A DNA stretch of 64,000 nucleotides from Tamilnaduibacter salinus. GTDB taxonomy: Bacteria; Pseudomonadota; Gammaproteobacteria; Pseudomonadales; Oleiphilaceae. A program made the translations under genes and the position numbers. The notes under the pieces are model-generated. The model saw only the letters and a list, made by a program, of their open reading frames with translations, was not told where the DNA came from and searched no databases. The stretch is taken from assembly GCF_003096655.1 (NCBI RefSeq), contig NZ_QEKQ01000008.1, positions 1-64,000 of the forward strand, read 5' to 3'. Of the stretch, positions 8,445 through 16,577 are shown one piece after another. Position 1 is the stretch's first letter. Each line of letters begins with the position of its first letter.

Positions 8445-9425
8445 ATGCGAGCCATCCTCTGCCAGGAATACGGACCCGCCGAAAAGCTGGTGATCGGTGA
8501 CCAACCGTCGCCAGAGGCCAAGGGCCGCGGCGTGAAAATCCGTGTCAAAGCGGCCGGGCTGAACTTTCCCGACACGCTGATCATCAAGGGTGAGTACCAG
8601 TTCAAGCCGCCCATGCCGTTCTCGCCGGGCGGCGAAATGGCGGGGGAGGTGACCGCCGTCGGGGAAAAGGCCAGTCGCTTCAAGCCAGGTGACCGGGTCA
8701 TGGGGTTGAGCGGGTTTGGCGCCTTCGCCGAGGAAATCGTCGTCGCCGAAGACAACCTCATTCCGGTTCCGGATGGCATGAGTGATGAGGAAGCGGCTGC
8801 CTTCACGATGGTATACGGCACCTCGTACTACGCGCTTAAACAACGCGCCAATATTCAGCCCGGGGAAACGCTTCTGGTGCTTGGGGCCAGTGGTGGCGTC
8901 GGGCTGGCGACAGTGGAGCTGGGCAAGGCCATGGGGGCGGAGGTAATCGCAGCGGCCAGCAGTCAGGAGAAGCTCGAGGTGGCGAAGGAAGCGGGTGCCG
9001 ACCACGGCATCAACTACACCGAAGAGCCACTGAAGGAGACGGTCAAGAAGCTGACGCGCAACAAAGGTGTTGATGTGGTCTACGATCCGGTCGGCGGAGA
9101 CATGACCGAGCAGGCCCTGCGGTCAGTCGGCTGGAACGGTCGCCACCTGATCATTGGCTTTGCGGCGGGCGACATTCCGAAAATCCCGGCCAACCTGCCG
9201 CTACTGAAAGGCTGCTCCGTTGTGGGCGTGTTTTGGGGCACCTTCACCCAGAAAGAGCCGGAGGCGAGCGCCCAGAACATGATGGAACTGTTGAAGCTCC
9301 ACGGCGAGGGCAGGATCACGCCCCGCATCAGCGAGGTCTTCGCGTTCGAGGACTACGTGAATGCGCTGAATGCGCTCAGTGAGCGTCGGGCGAAAGGGAA
9401 GCTGGTGCTAAAAGTCGCCAATTGA
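8445..9425 (+). CDS. Zinc-free NAD(P)H:quinone oxidoreductase-like MDR protein
   Basis: A 326-residue medium-chain dehydrogenase/reductase of the quinone oxidoreductase group. It has the GroES-like N-terminal half (AGLNFPDTLIIKGEYQ) and the NADP Rossmann motif GASGGVGLATVELGKAMG near residues 145-162. The zinc ligands of alcohol dehydrogenases are missing, as expected for QOR and enoyl reductases. The start at 8445 is chosen because GGAGAC lies just upstream and the family begins at MRAI; a longer frame to 8370 exists. It probably reduces quinones or enones with NADPH; the substrate is unknown. A GC-rich hairpin follows its stop. Confidence 0.9.
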   Translation: MRAILCQEYGPAEKLVIGDQPSPEAKGRGVKIRVKAAGLNFPDTLIIKGEYQFKPPMPFSPGGEMAGEVTAVGEKASRFKPGDRVMGLSGFGAFAEEIVVAEDNLIPVPDGMSDEEAAAFTMVYGTSYYALKQRANIQPGETLLVLGASGGVGLATVELGKAMGAEVIAAASSQEKLEVAKEAGADHGINYTEEPLKETVKKLTRNKGVDVVYDPVGGDMTEQALRSVGWNGRHLIIGFAAGDIPKIPANLPLLKGCSVVGVFWGTFTQKEPEASAQNMMELLKLHGEGRITPRISEVFAFEDYVNALNALSERRAKGKLVLKVAN

Positions 9426-9444
9426 TCAGTCGGCCCCAGACGCA

Positions 9445-9479
9445 ACAAGGCCCCGGGCGCGAGGCATCCGGGGCCTTGT
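9445..9479. terminator. GC-rich hairpin between convergent genes
   Basis: A perfect 12-bp stem, ACAAGGCCCCGG at 9445-9456 with its complement at 9468-9479, and an 11-base loop. It lies 20 bases after the oxidoreductase stop and 40 bases before the stop of the convergent YjfB-like gene. There is no long T-run on either side, so it may be a weak two-way terminator or a 3'-end stabiliser. Confidence 0.6.
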
Positions 9480-9519
9480 CGATTTGGCCGTCACGGCTGT
9501 GATTATCCGAGTATTGGCC

Positions 9520-9726
9520 TCACGCCCTGACGTCGATCTGGCTGCCCACGTTGGGGTTGGCGCTGGTCGGGGACGTCGGCACACTCTGTGACACGCCCTC
9601 GAGCAGTTGCAGCGCGCCCGAGCTGGCCATCTCCTGAGCGGATTTCAGCACACTGATCTGCACCTGCTGCTGGACCTGTGACTGGTTCAACTGCGTGGCG
9701 AAACTGGCAAGTGAGGAGGTATCCAC
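9520..9726 (-). CDS. YjfB-family putative motility protein
   Basis: A 68-residue protein that matches the YjfB family by pattern: MDTSSLAS near the start, a Gln-rich amphipathic helix with VQISVLKSAQEM, and a short Pro/Ser tail. YjfB-like proteins are small and often sit near motility genes, but their molecular role is not established. The start is GTG, supported by GGAGAG about 8 bases upstream. It is a single leftward gene. No signal peptide or membrane helix is seen. Confidence 0.75.
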   Translation of the reverse strand: MDTSSLASFATQLNQSQVQQQVQISVLKSAQEMASSGALQLLEGVSQSVPTSPTSANPNVGSQIDVRA

Positions 9727-9836
9727 GGTTCCGACTCTCCGATAACATCAGACAACGGTTTCAACGTACCACTCTGGGTGTCGCATCGAAACCACCGGTC
9801 GCCAATGCTTGCAATTCATTACATTCGGTGACCGCA

Positions 9837-10376
9837 TCACTTGATCAGAGTGAGCACATCCCGGAATTCCGACGCCTGGCAGTCCCCCATCAGCTCATAC
9901 AGTGCCATCTCGACACCGGTCATGCCGACGCCGTTCGCGCTCATTTTCGCCAGCGCCATGGCCTTGCTGTCGGGGTCGCGTGACGAGGTGCCATCGGCGA
10001 CCACTTCCACGCCGTAGCCGTGGTGAATCAGGCCCAGCGCGGTCTGGTAGACGCAGATATGCGTCTCAATGCCACAGATCAGCCAGTTGTCCACATTGGC
10101 GTTTTCCACCGCTTCCATGAACCGGGGCTCGCCGCAGCCACCGAAGCTGGTTTTCGCGATGGGTTCCAGTGGGTCGAGCGCGTCGCGCAACGGATCGACC
10201 GTGCGGCCGAGTTTGTCCGGAATCTGCTCCAGCCAGAGTGTCGGTATTCCCAGTATGCGGGCGGCCTTCACCATCGTGACGGCGTTATCGATGAGCCGGT
10301 CACTGTTCTGCACCAGCGTTGCGAGCTTGCCCTGAATATCGACGATGATGAGGCCAGTGTTGTCCTGTCTCAGCAT
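9837..10376 (-). CDS. Isochorismatase-family cysteine hydrolase
   Basis: A 179-residue alpha/beta hydrolase of the YcaC/nicotinamidase-like isochorismatase superfamily. The catalytic triad is recognisable as Asp in VDIQGKL (residue 13), Lys in AKTSFGG (about 94) and Cys in GIETHICVYQ (about 128). The Thr-His preceding the cysteine fits the cis-peptide turn of the family. Members hydrolyse amide or vinyl-ether bonds; the substrate here is unknown. It lies 18 bp downstream of the leftward reductase/epimerase gene, so the two are probably co-transcribed. Confidence 0.88.
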   Translation of the reverse strand: MLRQDNTGLIIVDIQGKLATLVQNSDRLIDNAVTMVKAARILGIPTLWLEQIPDKLGRTVDPLRDALDPLEPIAKTSFGGCGEPRFMEAVENANVDNWLICGIETHICVYQTALGLIHHGYGVEVVADGTSSRDPDSKAMALAKMSANGVGMTGVEMALYELMGDCQASEFRDVLTLIK

Positions 10377-10394
10377 AAGCGTTCTCCGGCTGGT

Positions 10395-11453
10395 CTATTT
10401 CCGGATTAAACCATGATCCACCAGCTGCCGAAAGAACTCGTTGACGGACTCTTCCATCGGACGGTATTCGATGCCCAGCTCCTTGCGGCTCCGGCTGTTG
10501 TCAGCGCGGAAGGGTTTGTCGACGTTCCGGGCGACGAATGGCCGCGTCATGGCTTTGTTGACCATGGGGCCGGTGAGCCAGACGAGCCATTTGGGCAGGG
10601 TGCGTTTGGGCAGCGGGTAATCGTTGCCAAAGCGGGGTTTCAGGGCGTCGGCCATTTCCGGGAATGTGGTGTTATGGCCGGAGACGATGTAACGGCCGTT
10701 CGCTTGCGGTGTGAAGGCGGCGCGCAGGTGGGCTTCCGCCACTTCGCGTACATCGACGAGCCCGATGCCGATATTCGGGACGCCCGGTTTCATTGCGCCA
10801 TTGCCGAACTGCCTCAGAATGTTAAAGCTTTCCGAGGTGGCATAGGGGTTGATGCCCGCGCCGACCACCAGCGATGGGTTGATGGTCACCAGGTCCCAGC
10901 GGTTCTGAGCGTTGACGATTTTCCAGGCCTCCTGCTCGGCCAGCGTTTTCGAATAGGAATAGGCCTGATGGTCCAGGGATGAGCTGGTGTTCCAGATGTC
11001 CTCTGTAAACACGCCGTTGGGCGTCTGCTCCAGATCGGCATTGTCGCCGTAGATGGCGGCGCAGCTGCTGGTCAGCACGACACGACGGACCGAGTCGATC
11101 TCGTTCACCGTCTCCAGCACGTTCCGGGTACCAAACTGAGCCGGTTCGATCAGTTCTTTCTGAGGATCCCGGACATCGGTTGTGAACGGCGAAGCGGTAT
11201 GGAAAACCACAGAGCAGCCATCCATCGCTTCGGCGTAGGAACCCGGTTGAAGCAGATCGGCCTGGAAGTAGCGGATGACGCCCGGCGTCTTCTCCGCGAT
11301 GGCGTTGAGGTATTTCAGTTTCTCGTTGTCATCCGGGTTGCGCACGGCGGCATGGACCGTCAGGCCCTCTTCAAGCAGCCTTTCCATCAGTCGGCCCGCC
11401 ACGTAGCCCGTGGCGCCGGTGACCATGACCGGTTTGGTGGTGTCAATCTCCAT
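10395..11453 (-). CDS. NAD(P)-dependent epimerase/dihydroflavonol-reductase-like protein
   Basis: A 352-residue extended short-chain dehydrogenase. The nucleotide motif is TGATGYVAGRL at residues 10-20, and the catalytic Tyr-x-x-x-Lys is YSYSKTLAEQE near residue 160. It resembles dihydroflavonol 4-reductase/aldehyde reductase-like NADPH enzymes. The start is placed at 11453 (MEIDTTK), behind an AGAGGG site; a longer frame to 11654 has no family similarity. The substrate is unknown. It forms a likely two-gene unit with the isochorismatase-family gene. Confidence 0.85.
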   Translation of the reverse strand: MEIDTTKPVMVTGATGYVAGRLMERLLEEGLTVHAAVRNPDDNEKLKYLNAIAEKTPGVIRYFQADLLQPGSYAEAMDGCSVVFHTASPFTTDVRDPQKELIEPAQFGTRNVLETVNEIDSVRRVVLTSSCAAIYGDNADLEQTPNGVFTEDIWNTSSSLDHQAYSYSKTLAEQEAWKIVNAQNRWDLVTINPSLVVGAGINPYATSESFNILRQFGNGAMKPGVPNIGIGLVDVREVAEAHLRAAFTPQANGRYIVSGHNTTFPEMADALKPRFGNDYPLPKRTLPKWLVWLTGPMVNKAMTRPFVARNVDKPFRADNSRSRKELGIEYRPMEESVNEFFRQLVDHGLIRK

Positions 11454-11595
11454 GGTGTGTGCCCTCTGGTCAGCGATGTCGACAATCATCATGATCGTTT
11501 TACCATGCGATGTAACTGGCAACACGTGCCAGTGTGCAGGGGCGGGACACTGGGCCGCATTAGTCATCAGCGACAGGGTGTACACGGGACCGCGT

Positions 11596-11808
11596 ATGAA
11601 CGAGTCTGACATTGACGACATCATACCCGATGTACGGGACGGCCTGACCCGCACCGAGCGGATTGTGCTGACAGTGCTTTACGAGACTCAGAAAGAGCGG
11701 GGCGGTCGTGACGTTCCTACGGTGATGCTGTACGGACGCGTCCTGGAGTACGTGGACGTCAGTGAAGAGGCGTTTCATGATGTGTTGTACCGGTTGGGCG
11801 TGAGATGA
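11596..11808 (+). CDS. Small conserved-looking acidic protein, unknown function
   Basis: A 70-residue soluble protein starting MNESDIDDII, with an Asp/Glu-rich N-terminus and a helix-rich core (LTRTERIVLTVLYETQKERGG) followed by a PTVMLYGRVLEYVDVSEEAF segment. The layout resembles half of a small winged-helix or helical module, but no known family can be named. The frame is open further upstream, but the ATG at 11596 fits the change to coding-like composition. It lies 21 bp before the next rightward membrane-protein gene. Confidence 0.55.
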   Translation: MNESDIDDIIPDVRDGLTRTERIVLTVLYETQKERGGRDVPTVMLYGRVLEYVDVSEEAFHDVLYRLGVR

Positions 11809-11829
11809 CGTGGATGATCGTCGTAACGG

Positions 11830-12342
11830 GTGGTGGCCGTGAGAGTGAACCGATCAGAACGCCGTTTGTTTCTCCTTTCCATCTTTGGGCCGGGGCTGCT
11901 GGCTTTCGCGGCGTTTCTCGTGCTGTCTGGCGCAATGAATTCGCCCCCTGAGTTCCGGGAACTGATCGTGAAACAGGGGGCCGTGTCGGCGGTGGGGCAG
12001 GCGAACGCCCACCGTTTGCTCATTCTCCACGATGGCAGTCGGCGCTATCGGCTCCGTTCCGATTGCCCCTGTAACCGTCGGTTGCCGGGGCATGAGGTGA
12101 CCGTCTGGGTTGAGCCGGATCTTTGGGGGCGTGATCGGTACGACGTCTGGGAGTTACGGATGGGCGATCGGACTCTGCTGAGCTACGGCGACAAAACAAC
12201 AGCCGTGAGACGGCAGAACCGAAAGGCGGTAAAGATCGGGGGAGGCCTCATGGTGGCGGCTCTTCTGGTCTTGCCGTTCTGGTGGCGACATTCGTCCGCT
12301 ACAAGATCCCGTTCATCATCTTCGGCTGGATCGCGGCCATGA
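11830..12342 (+). CDS. Two-helix membrane protein of unknown function, possibly frameshifted at the 3' end
   Basis: A 170-residue protein starting at GTG, with a transmembrane helix at about residues 12-36, a roughly 85-residue extracytoplasmic domain containing a Cys-Pro-Cys (SDCPCNRR), and a second helix at about 139-155. The in-frame tail (HSSATRSRSSSSAG) is low-complexity and looks wrong. From 12282 the other frame reads VATFVRYKIPFIIFGW and onward to a stop at 12348-12350, which looks like a genuine membrane-protein end. A one-base indel near 12270-12290 would join them. The family is not recognised; the CPC and two-helix layout is the only clue. Confidence 0.55.
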   Translation: MVAVRVNRSERRLFLLSIFGPGLLAFAAFLVLSGAMNSPPEFRELIVKQGAVSAVGQANAHRLLILHDGSRRYRLRSDCPCNRRLPGHEVTVWVEPDLWGRDRYDVWELRMGDRTLLSYGDKTTAVRRQNRKAVKIGGGLMVAALLVLPFWWRHSSATRSRSSSSAGSRP

Positions 12343-12410
12343 TGCTCTGAATTGTGTGTCCCTTGCACACCGTGCCGGGTACACGCTGTGCGAGGGAGTA
12401 CTCTGCGTTT

Positions 12411-12437
12411 TTAAGGAATTGATCCGCACTTCCTTAA
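12411..12437. terminator. TTAAGGAA inverted repeat between convergent genes
   Basis: TTAAGGAA (12411-12418) and TTCCTTAA (12430-12437) form a perfect 8-bp dyad with an 11-base loop, preceded by TTTT and placed between the convergent membrane-protein and epimerase genes. It could end transcription weakly from either side. It could also be a protein-binding site, since the arms are AT-rich. Confidence 0.35.
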
Positions 12438-12459
12438 GGCATCCAAACACTTGACTTGT

Positions 12460-13512
12460 CTATTGACTGGATCGGTGTCGTGCGCTCGCGTGCATAACGT
12501 GGTCGACTGATGGCCACCTCAATCCGTGTTGAGCAACAAAGGCGTTCATGTCGGATACATCAAAGCGAGCCGTCTGGATGAAATCGAGGGCCTCCCGTGG
12601 CGTGCCCATGAAACGTTCCATGCCGGGAAGGCTCAGCGTTGCCTTTACCAGCCCCTTCGGTAGGTAGAGGCGGGGTGGTGTCACGCCGAGGGCATCGGCG
12701 AAATGCGAAAGCGTCGTTGGCCAGTCGGGTGTTGTCGGGTCCAGAGCGAGCATGGACCGACCTCGCGTGGTCGAATCTTCAATGCACCGGGTCAGCATGT
12801 CAGCCAGGGTATCGACGGCAATCAGCGGTAACCAGTGAGCGCTGGAGCCGGGGGCAATGGCCATCCGGCCTGCCTTCAGATTATCGATCAGCATGGCCAG
12901 CGGTTGCCCGGGCGCCAGTTCGCCGGTCTGCGAATGGCCCGCCAGGGTGCCGGGATTAACGACAGTCAGTGGCACATTGTTTTTGGCTGCCAGGCGCTTC
13001 ACGAGGAAGTGTGATTCCAGTTTACTGGCTTCGTAGGCTCCGGCCCGTCGATAGACCCGATCCCAGTCCGCAAATCCTGATTCCGGGTTGATGCCCAGAT
13101 GCACCAGATGGGATCGGTTATGGGTCATGAATCCGGAAACCATTGTCAGATCCGCCCCTTGTTGTCCGCACCACTGCACGATCCGGCGCGTCCCCTCCGT
13201 ATTGACAGCACGTGCCTGGTCTTTCCTGAGACGCCAGTCAAACAGGGCGCCCAGATGCAGTACCTGGTCGACCGTCCCAAGTGCCGATGGGATGGGGGAG
13301 TCCCAGCCGAATCCGGCGCGGGCGAGGTCGCCTTTGATTCCGTGGAGGCGTTCGTGATCGCCACCGAGACGTCGGACCGTCTCACGTAGGACTGGCAGGC
13401 GGTCCGGCCGCCGCATTAGCGCATGGACCTGATGACCTTGGCCGGTGAGTGATGCGAGCGTGTGCTGACCAATGAAACCGGTACCTCCGGTCGCGAGAAC
13501 GTGGTGTGTCAT
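12460..13512 (-). CDS. NAD-dependent epimerase/dehydratase-family protein, likely MerR-regulated
   Basis: A 350-residue extended SDR protein with the nucleotide motif ATGGTGFIGQHTLAS at residues 7-21 and the catalytic YEASK near residue 165. There is no signal peptide. The reaction is unknown; the closest idea is an aldehyde/ketone reductase or sugar epimerase. It is divergent from the merR-type gene at 13592. Its leader holds a promoter with the long spacer typical of MerR activation (13549-13580), so it is likely the regulator's target and may respond to the regulator's unknown inducer. Confidence 0.82.
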   Translation of the reverse strand: MTHHVLATGGTGFIGQHTLASLTGQGHQVHALMRRPDRLPVLRETVRRLGGDHERLHGIKGDLARAGFGWDSPIPSALGTVDQVLHLGALFDWRLRKDQARAVNTEGTRRIVQWCGQQGADLTMVSGFMTHNRSHLVHLGINPESGFADWDRVYRRAGAYEASKLESHFLVKRLAAKNNVPLTVVNPGTLAGHSQTGELAPGQPLAMLIDNLKAGRMAIAPGSSAHWLPLIAVDTLADMLTRCIEDSTTRGRSMLALDPTTPDWPTTLSHFADALGVTPPRLYLPKGLVKATLSLPGMERFMGTPREALDFIQTARFDVSDMNAFVAQHGLRWPSVDHVMHASARHRSSQ

Positions 13513-13548
13513 GGGGCCTGCTCCGTTCCGTGTGACGAGTCTGGAGAA

Positions 13549-13580
13549 AGGCTAAACTGTTGAGTGAACTCAACGGTCAA
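13549..13580 (-). promoter_or_regulatory. MerR-type promoter and operator
   Basis: On the minus strand TTGACC (complement of 13575-13580) and TAGCCT (complement of 13549-13554) are separated by 20 bp. Inside that spacer is the dyad GTTGAGT-TC-ACTCAAC (13558-13573). A 19-20 bp spacer with a central dyad is the hallmark of promoters that MerR-family activators untwist, as in the CueR and ZntR promoters. It points at the epimerase gene starting at 13512, while the regulator gene reads away on the other strand. Confidence 0.75.
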
Positions 13581-13591
13581 CAGTGGTTTTC

Positions 13592-13975
13592 ATGCGTATT
13601 GGCGAACTGGAATCACGAAGCGGTCTGAGCCGACACACCATCCGGTATTACGAGAAGGAGGGATTGCTGTCGCCTCCATATCGGCAGAGCAACAACTACC
13701 GGGTCTACCCGGAATCTGCCGTGAAGGATCTGCTGATGATCCGGGAGCTCAAGGCGATGGATTTCACGCTGGCGGAAATCCGGACCGTATTGGGGGCCAT
13801 GCGGTCCGGCGACATGGACTGTGCCCTCGGTGCCGCCCTGGTCCGGAACAAACGCCGTGCCGTCGAACAGCGGATGACGGCGTTGGGTCAGTTGCTGGAG
13901 ACACTCCGCACCGAGGAGGACCGGCTGCGAGCCAGTGCAGAGGCTCTGGGGAAAACCGTTCCTGAAGAAACGTGA
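13592..13975 (+). CDS. MerR-family transcriptional regulator
   Basis: A 127-residue protein with the N-terminal MerR helix-turn-helix (MRIGELESRSGLSRHTIRYY at the start), the wing (NNYRVYPESAVKDLL), and a long dimerisation helix. A single cysteine (Cys77 in MDCALGAA) is present, and the paired cysteines of metal-sensing CueR/ZntR are absent. It is therefore probably not a classical metal sensor and resembles the small organic-compound or redox-type members. A GTG nine bases upstream is an alternative start. It is divergent from the epimerase gene and overlies the operator at 13549-13580. Confidence 0.9.
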   Translation: MRIGELESRSGLSRHTIRYYEKEGLLSPPYRQSNNYRVYPESAVKDLLMIRELKAMDFTLAEIRTVLGAMRSGDMDCALGAALVRNKRRAVEQRMTALGQLLETLRTEEDRLRASAEALGKTVPEET

Positions 13976-14087
13976 TGGACACTGGCGGCTCAGGGGCCGT
14001 CGCCCCTTGTCCCGGTAGTCAATCGGAACCGGGTGGTGCAGTGGTAACGTTCTCCCTCTGACCTTCAAGCGACGAAGAGAGCGCCCA

Positions 14088-14684
14088 ATGCCCCAACCTG
14101 TGACCTGGCGAGCCCTCCTGGTCAGCAACCTGATCACGCTGCTGATTGCACTGACCGTTGTTGCGGCCGCGTTGTTTGTTCTGTCCCGCACACTGATGGA
14201 CGAGTTGCCGGACGGGGTGCTGCCGTTCCGTGTGACTCTGCCCGAGGGCATGAGGGCCCGCGTCACCAATGACGTCGATATTGAAGTCCCGTTGAAAGAC
14301 ACGGTGCGGGTGCCGATAACGGAGACGCTGTCGACGCAAGCGAGTGTCGACACGGAGGTACCGGTTGCAATGACGGTCGATGTGAATCAGCGCATCCCGG
14401 TCAATACGGAGCTGCGTATTGATACGTCGATGGAGGCCCGTATTCTTGGTGTCTGGACAGAATTACCGGTCCGGGGCTCTGTGCCGATCGAAATGAGTGT
14501 GCCGGTCTCCATGTCCATTCCCATTCAGCAGACCATACCGCTAAAACTGGACACCCCGGTCAGCGTCGCGCTGGATGAAGACCTGTCGATCCCCGTCGAC
14601 ACTACGTTCCGCAGCCCTGTACGGATGCTGTCGCCGCTGGCTATTGAGGCGGAGCCGCTGGTGATGGGTATCACTGCGCCTTAG
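14088..14684 (+). CDS. Membrane-anchored periplasmic protein built of short beta-type repeats
   Basis: A 198-residue protein with one N-terminal transmembrane helix (about residues 10-33, likely an uncleaved anchor). The rest is a striking run of alternating hydrophobic and polar residues with Val/Ile-Pro at near-regular intervals (DIEVPL, VRVPIT, TEVPVAMTV, RIPVNTELRI, SVPIEMSVPVSMSIPI, SIPVDTTF). There are no cysteines and almost no aromatic residues. The pattern suggests an extended beta-strand stack or fibre-like rod in the periplasm. No family is recognised. It is a single rightward gene, 112 bp after the merR-type gene. Confidence 0.75.
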   Translation: MPQPVTWRALLVSNLITLLIALTVVAAALFVLSRTLMDELPDGVLPFRVTLPEGMRARVTNDVDIEVPLKDTVRVPITETLSTQASVDTEVPVAMTVDVNQRIPVNTELRIDTSMEARILGVWTELPVRGSVPIEMSVPVSMSIPIQQTIPLKLDTPVSVALDEDLSIPVDTTFRSPVRMLSPLAIEAEPLVMGITAP

Positions 14685-15636
14685 GTGGTCTGTGGCGCTG
14701 AGCGGCGATTGGCAATGTCACGTTCCAGACTCCCGCTGAAGCCGGTGGCATTGCCCTCATGATCGAACAGATGGCTGTATGCAGACCGGATGCCGGACAC
14801 AATGAACTCATGCGGCACATCCGGGAAAACGCCATGGTCTGCCACGTATTCCATGTGCGCGTCGCCGGAGGCTGTGTAGGCCTGGAAGACGGAGTCGTGG
14901 TAGCCGTCGAACTCGAGCGGTTCGACATTCATCGTTTCACACAGGGCAGCGTTGAATGCCGGAGTTGCTTTGACCCACTGGCCGGCGATAAACAACTCGA
15001 TATAGCCGTGCATCCGGAAGATGTCCGACTGCAGGAACTCGATCAGCCGGGGGCGAGTGTCTCGTCTGGTTAATTCGCTGACTGACTGAGCCCCTGAAAG
15101 GTCTGAGAGCAAGGCGCGATGGCGAAGGTTTGGTGGTTCCAAATCGAGGCAGCGCAACGCGGCTATCAGACCTTTCAGGGGCTCCCTAAGGGCGCGCCGC
15201 TGACGGCTCTGGAGCGGCGTTGTCAGCCCTTGACGGGGAGTGACCCCGCCTGCGGACTGACGCCTTGCCCAGAACCGTCAGAGGCGCGCAGTCAGTCAAC
15301 GAATTAACCAGACGAGACACTAGAGAGATGGTTGCGCACATCGGCGAGGCCAAGACGGCTGGGGATGCCAATGGCGCGGGCCGCTGAGCCCAGCAGAACG
15401 GCTTTGGGAATGCAGTAGCTCTCGCCCCTTTTGAGTGCGTCGCTGGCTCTAAAGGAGGATGCGTTCGTCTGAAACACATAGGGGTTGTACCGAATGCCGT
15501 CCCGAACCGCGAGATAGAGGTGTTGGATCTGTGTAACGGGATCGTCGCCCACACCATCCAACTGGCGGCGAATCCAGGCCTCGACGTGCGGGTGGTCGTA
15601 ATCAAAAAACGGTGTGGGCGCCAGAAAGGGATCCAT
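14681..15636 (-). pseudogene. Transglutaminase-like cysteine protease gene split by a 266-bp miniature element
   Basis: Two leftward pieces form one protein. The N-terminal piece (15322-15636, starting MDPFLAPTPFF) carries the catalytic-Cys segment RGESYCIPKAVLL and runs to NHLSS. The C-terminal piece (14681-15055) resumes at TRPRLIEFLQ and carries the catalytic-His segment RMHGYIELF and the WVKATPAFN strand. Together they make about 225 residues of a transglutaminase-like (papain-fold) domain of unknown substrate. The element at 15056-15321 brings stop codons in all useful frames, so no joined product can be made. The pieces are otherwise well preserved, which suggests a recent insertion. 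Confidence 0.85.
15056..15321. mobile_element. 266-bp MITE-like element with two internal hairpins, copy 1
   Basis: The ends are near-perfect inverted repeats of 32 bases (AGTGTCTCGTCTGGTTAATT... at 15056-15087 and inverted at 15290-15321). Between them lie hairpin 1, with perfect 18-bp arms at 15089-15106 and 15166-15183 around a 59-base loop, and hairpin 2, with arms at 15192-15212 and 15269-15289 pairing at 19 of 21 positions. It encodes no transposase. It splits the transglutaminase-like gene, which shows that it moves. Copy 2 at 41782-42047 is also exactly 266 bp. No target-site duplication was clear by eye. Confidence 0.85.
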
Positions 15637-15797
15637 GGGCCATCCTCAGGCAGATTGATCAGCGTTCAGCATAGGTGAATAGCAGGCTACTGACTATGGT
15701 GAAACCGACCTTGTCGGGTGACGGAAACGCTCAAAATGGTTGGCCGCTCCATGGCGCTGCCCTAGGATGGTCGCCATCGCAACCGAGTTGAGCGCCC

Positions 15798-16577
15798 ATG
15801 AAGTTCCGTTTGAACGGTCACGTTGTCCATCAGGTCGAGGATGCGCTGGGTAAGATCCAGGTCCTGGACTATCGCAAGCACCGGGTCCTCTGGTTCGATT
15901 CGGTGTTTGAGCAGAGCAAGATCGCTCGACGGCGACCGCATCTGCCGGTCCATGAGTACAACCGCGCGATGCTACTACCGGTGATCGACCGGGAGCCCGC
16001 GCATGCTACGGTGCTTGGCGTGGGTGGGGGTGTCATGGTCAGCGCGCTGCACCACCTCGTGCCCGCCTGTGTCATTCATGGCGTGGAACTGAGAGAGGCG
16101 GTGGTGACCATCGCAAGGGACTGGTTCTCCATGCCGGACGATGATCGGGTGCGGATCTCTGTCTCCGATGCCCGGCCGGCCCTGCACGCGATGCCTGCGG
16201 ACGGAACGGACCTGATTCTCGCGGATCTCTACACGGCAACGCGAATGAGTACAGCGCAGGGCGAGCGCCGTTTCATCGACCGTTGTCACCGTGCGCTCGG
16301 CCCCTGTGGCTGGCTGGTCCTGAACTTTCACCGGGCTCCCGATCTGGATGGGGCGCTGCTCCGCCAGCTCCGCCGGCTGTTTGCCGATGTCCTCCTGTAT
16401 CGGACCAAAACCAACAACTTCGTGATTTACGCAAGCCGGCGCCCTGTTGCGATTCCGCGCCCGGATTCCGAGCAACTCGACCGGCTTGAGGCGCGTTTGC
16501 CGATTGGCTGGGCCAGGCTGGTACAGCGTCTGGTGTCGAGCGGGCGCATTGATCAACCGTTGGGGGGCACGTCATGA
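15798..16577 (+). CDS. Spermidine-synthase-like aminopropyl/methyltransferase-fold protein
   Basis: A 259-residue protein with an N-terminal beta segment and a Rossmann core resembling polyamine aminopropyltransferases: the nucleotide loop VLGVGGGVMVSALHH (about residues 72-86), the acidic HGVELREAVV, and DLILADLY near residue 141 in place of the usual catalytic Asp strand. It may transfer an aminopropyl or methyl group, but the substrate is not fixed. The stop overlaps the start of pxpB by four bases (ATGA), so translation of the two is probably coupled. The Met start has no strong ribosome binding site. Confidence 0.82.
   Translation: MKFRLNGHVVHQVEDALGKIQVLDYRKHRVLWFDSVFEQSKIARRRPHLPVHEYNRAMLLPVIDREPAHATVLGVGGGVMVSALHHLVPACVIHGVELREAVVTIARDWFSMPDDDRVRISVSDARPALHAMPADGTDLILADLYTATRMSTAQGERRFIDRCHRALGPCGWLVLNFHRAPDLDGALLRQLRRLFADVLLYRTKTNNFVIYASRRPVAIPRPDSEQLDRLEARLPIGWARLVQRLVSSGRIDQPLGGTS

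Noticed and set aside
15056-15321. Possibility that the 266-bp elements are integron attC sites, which also keep structure more than sequence
   Set aside because: No core-site pair of the attC type, no integron integrase, no cassette arrangement, and the long conserved terminal inverted repeats fit a transposable element better.
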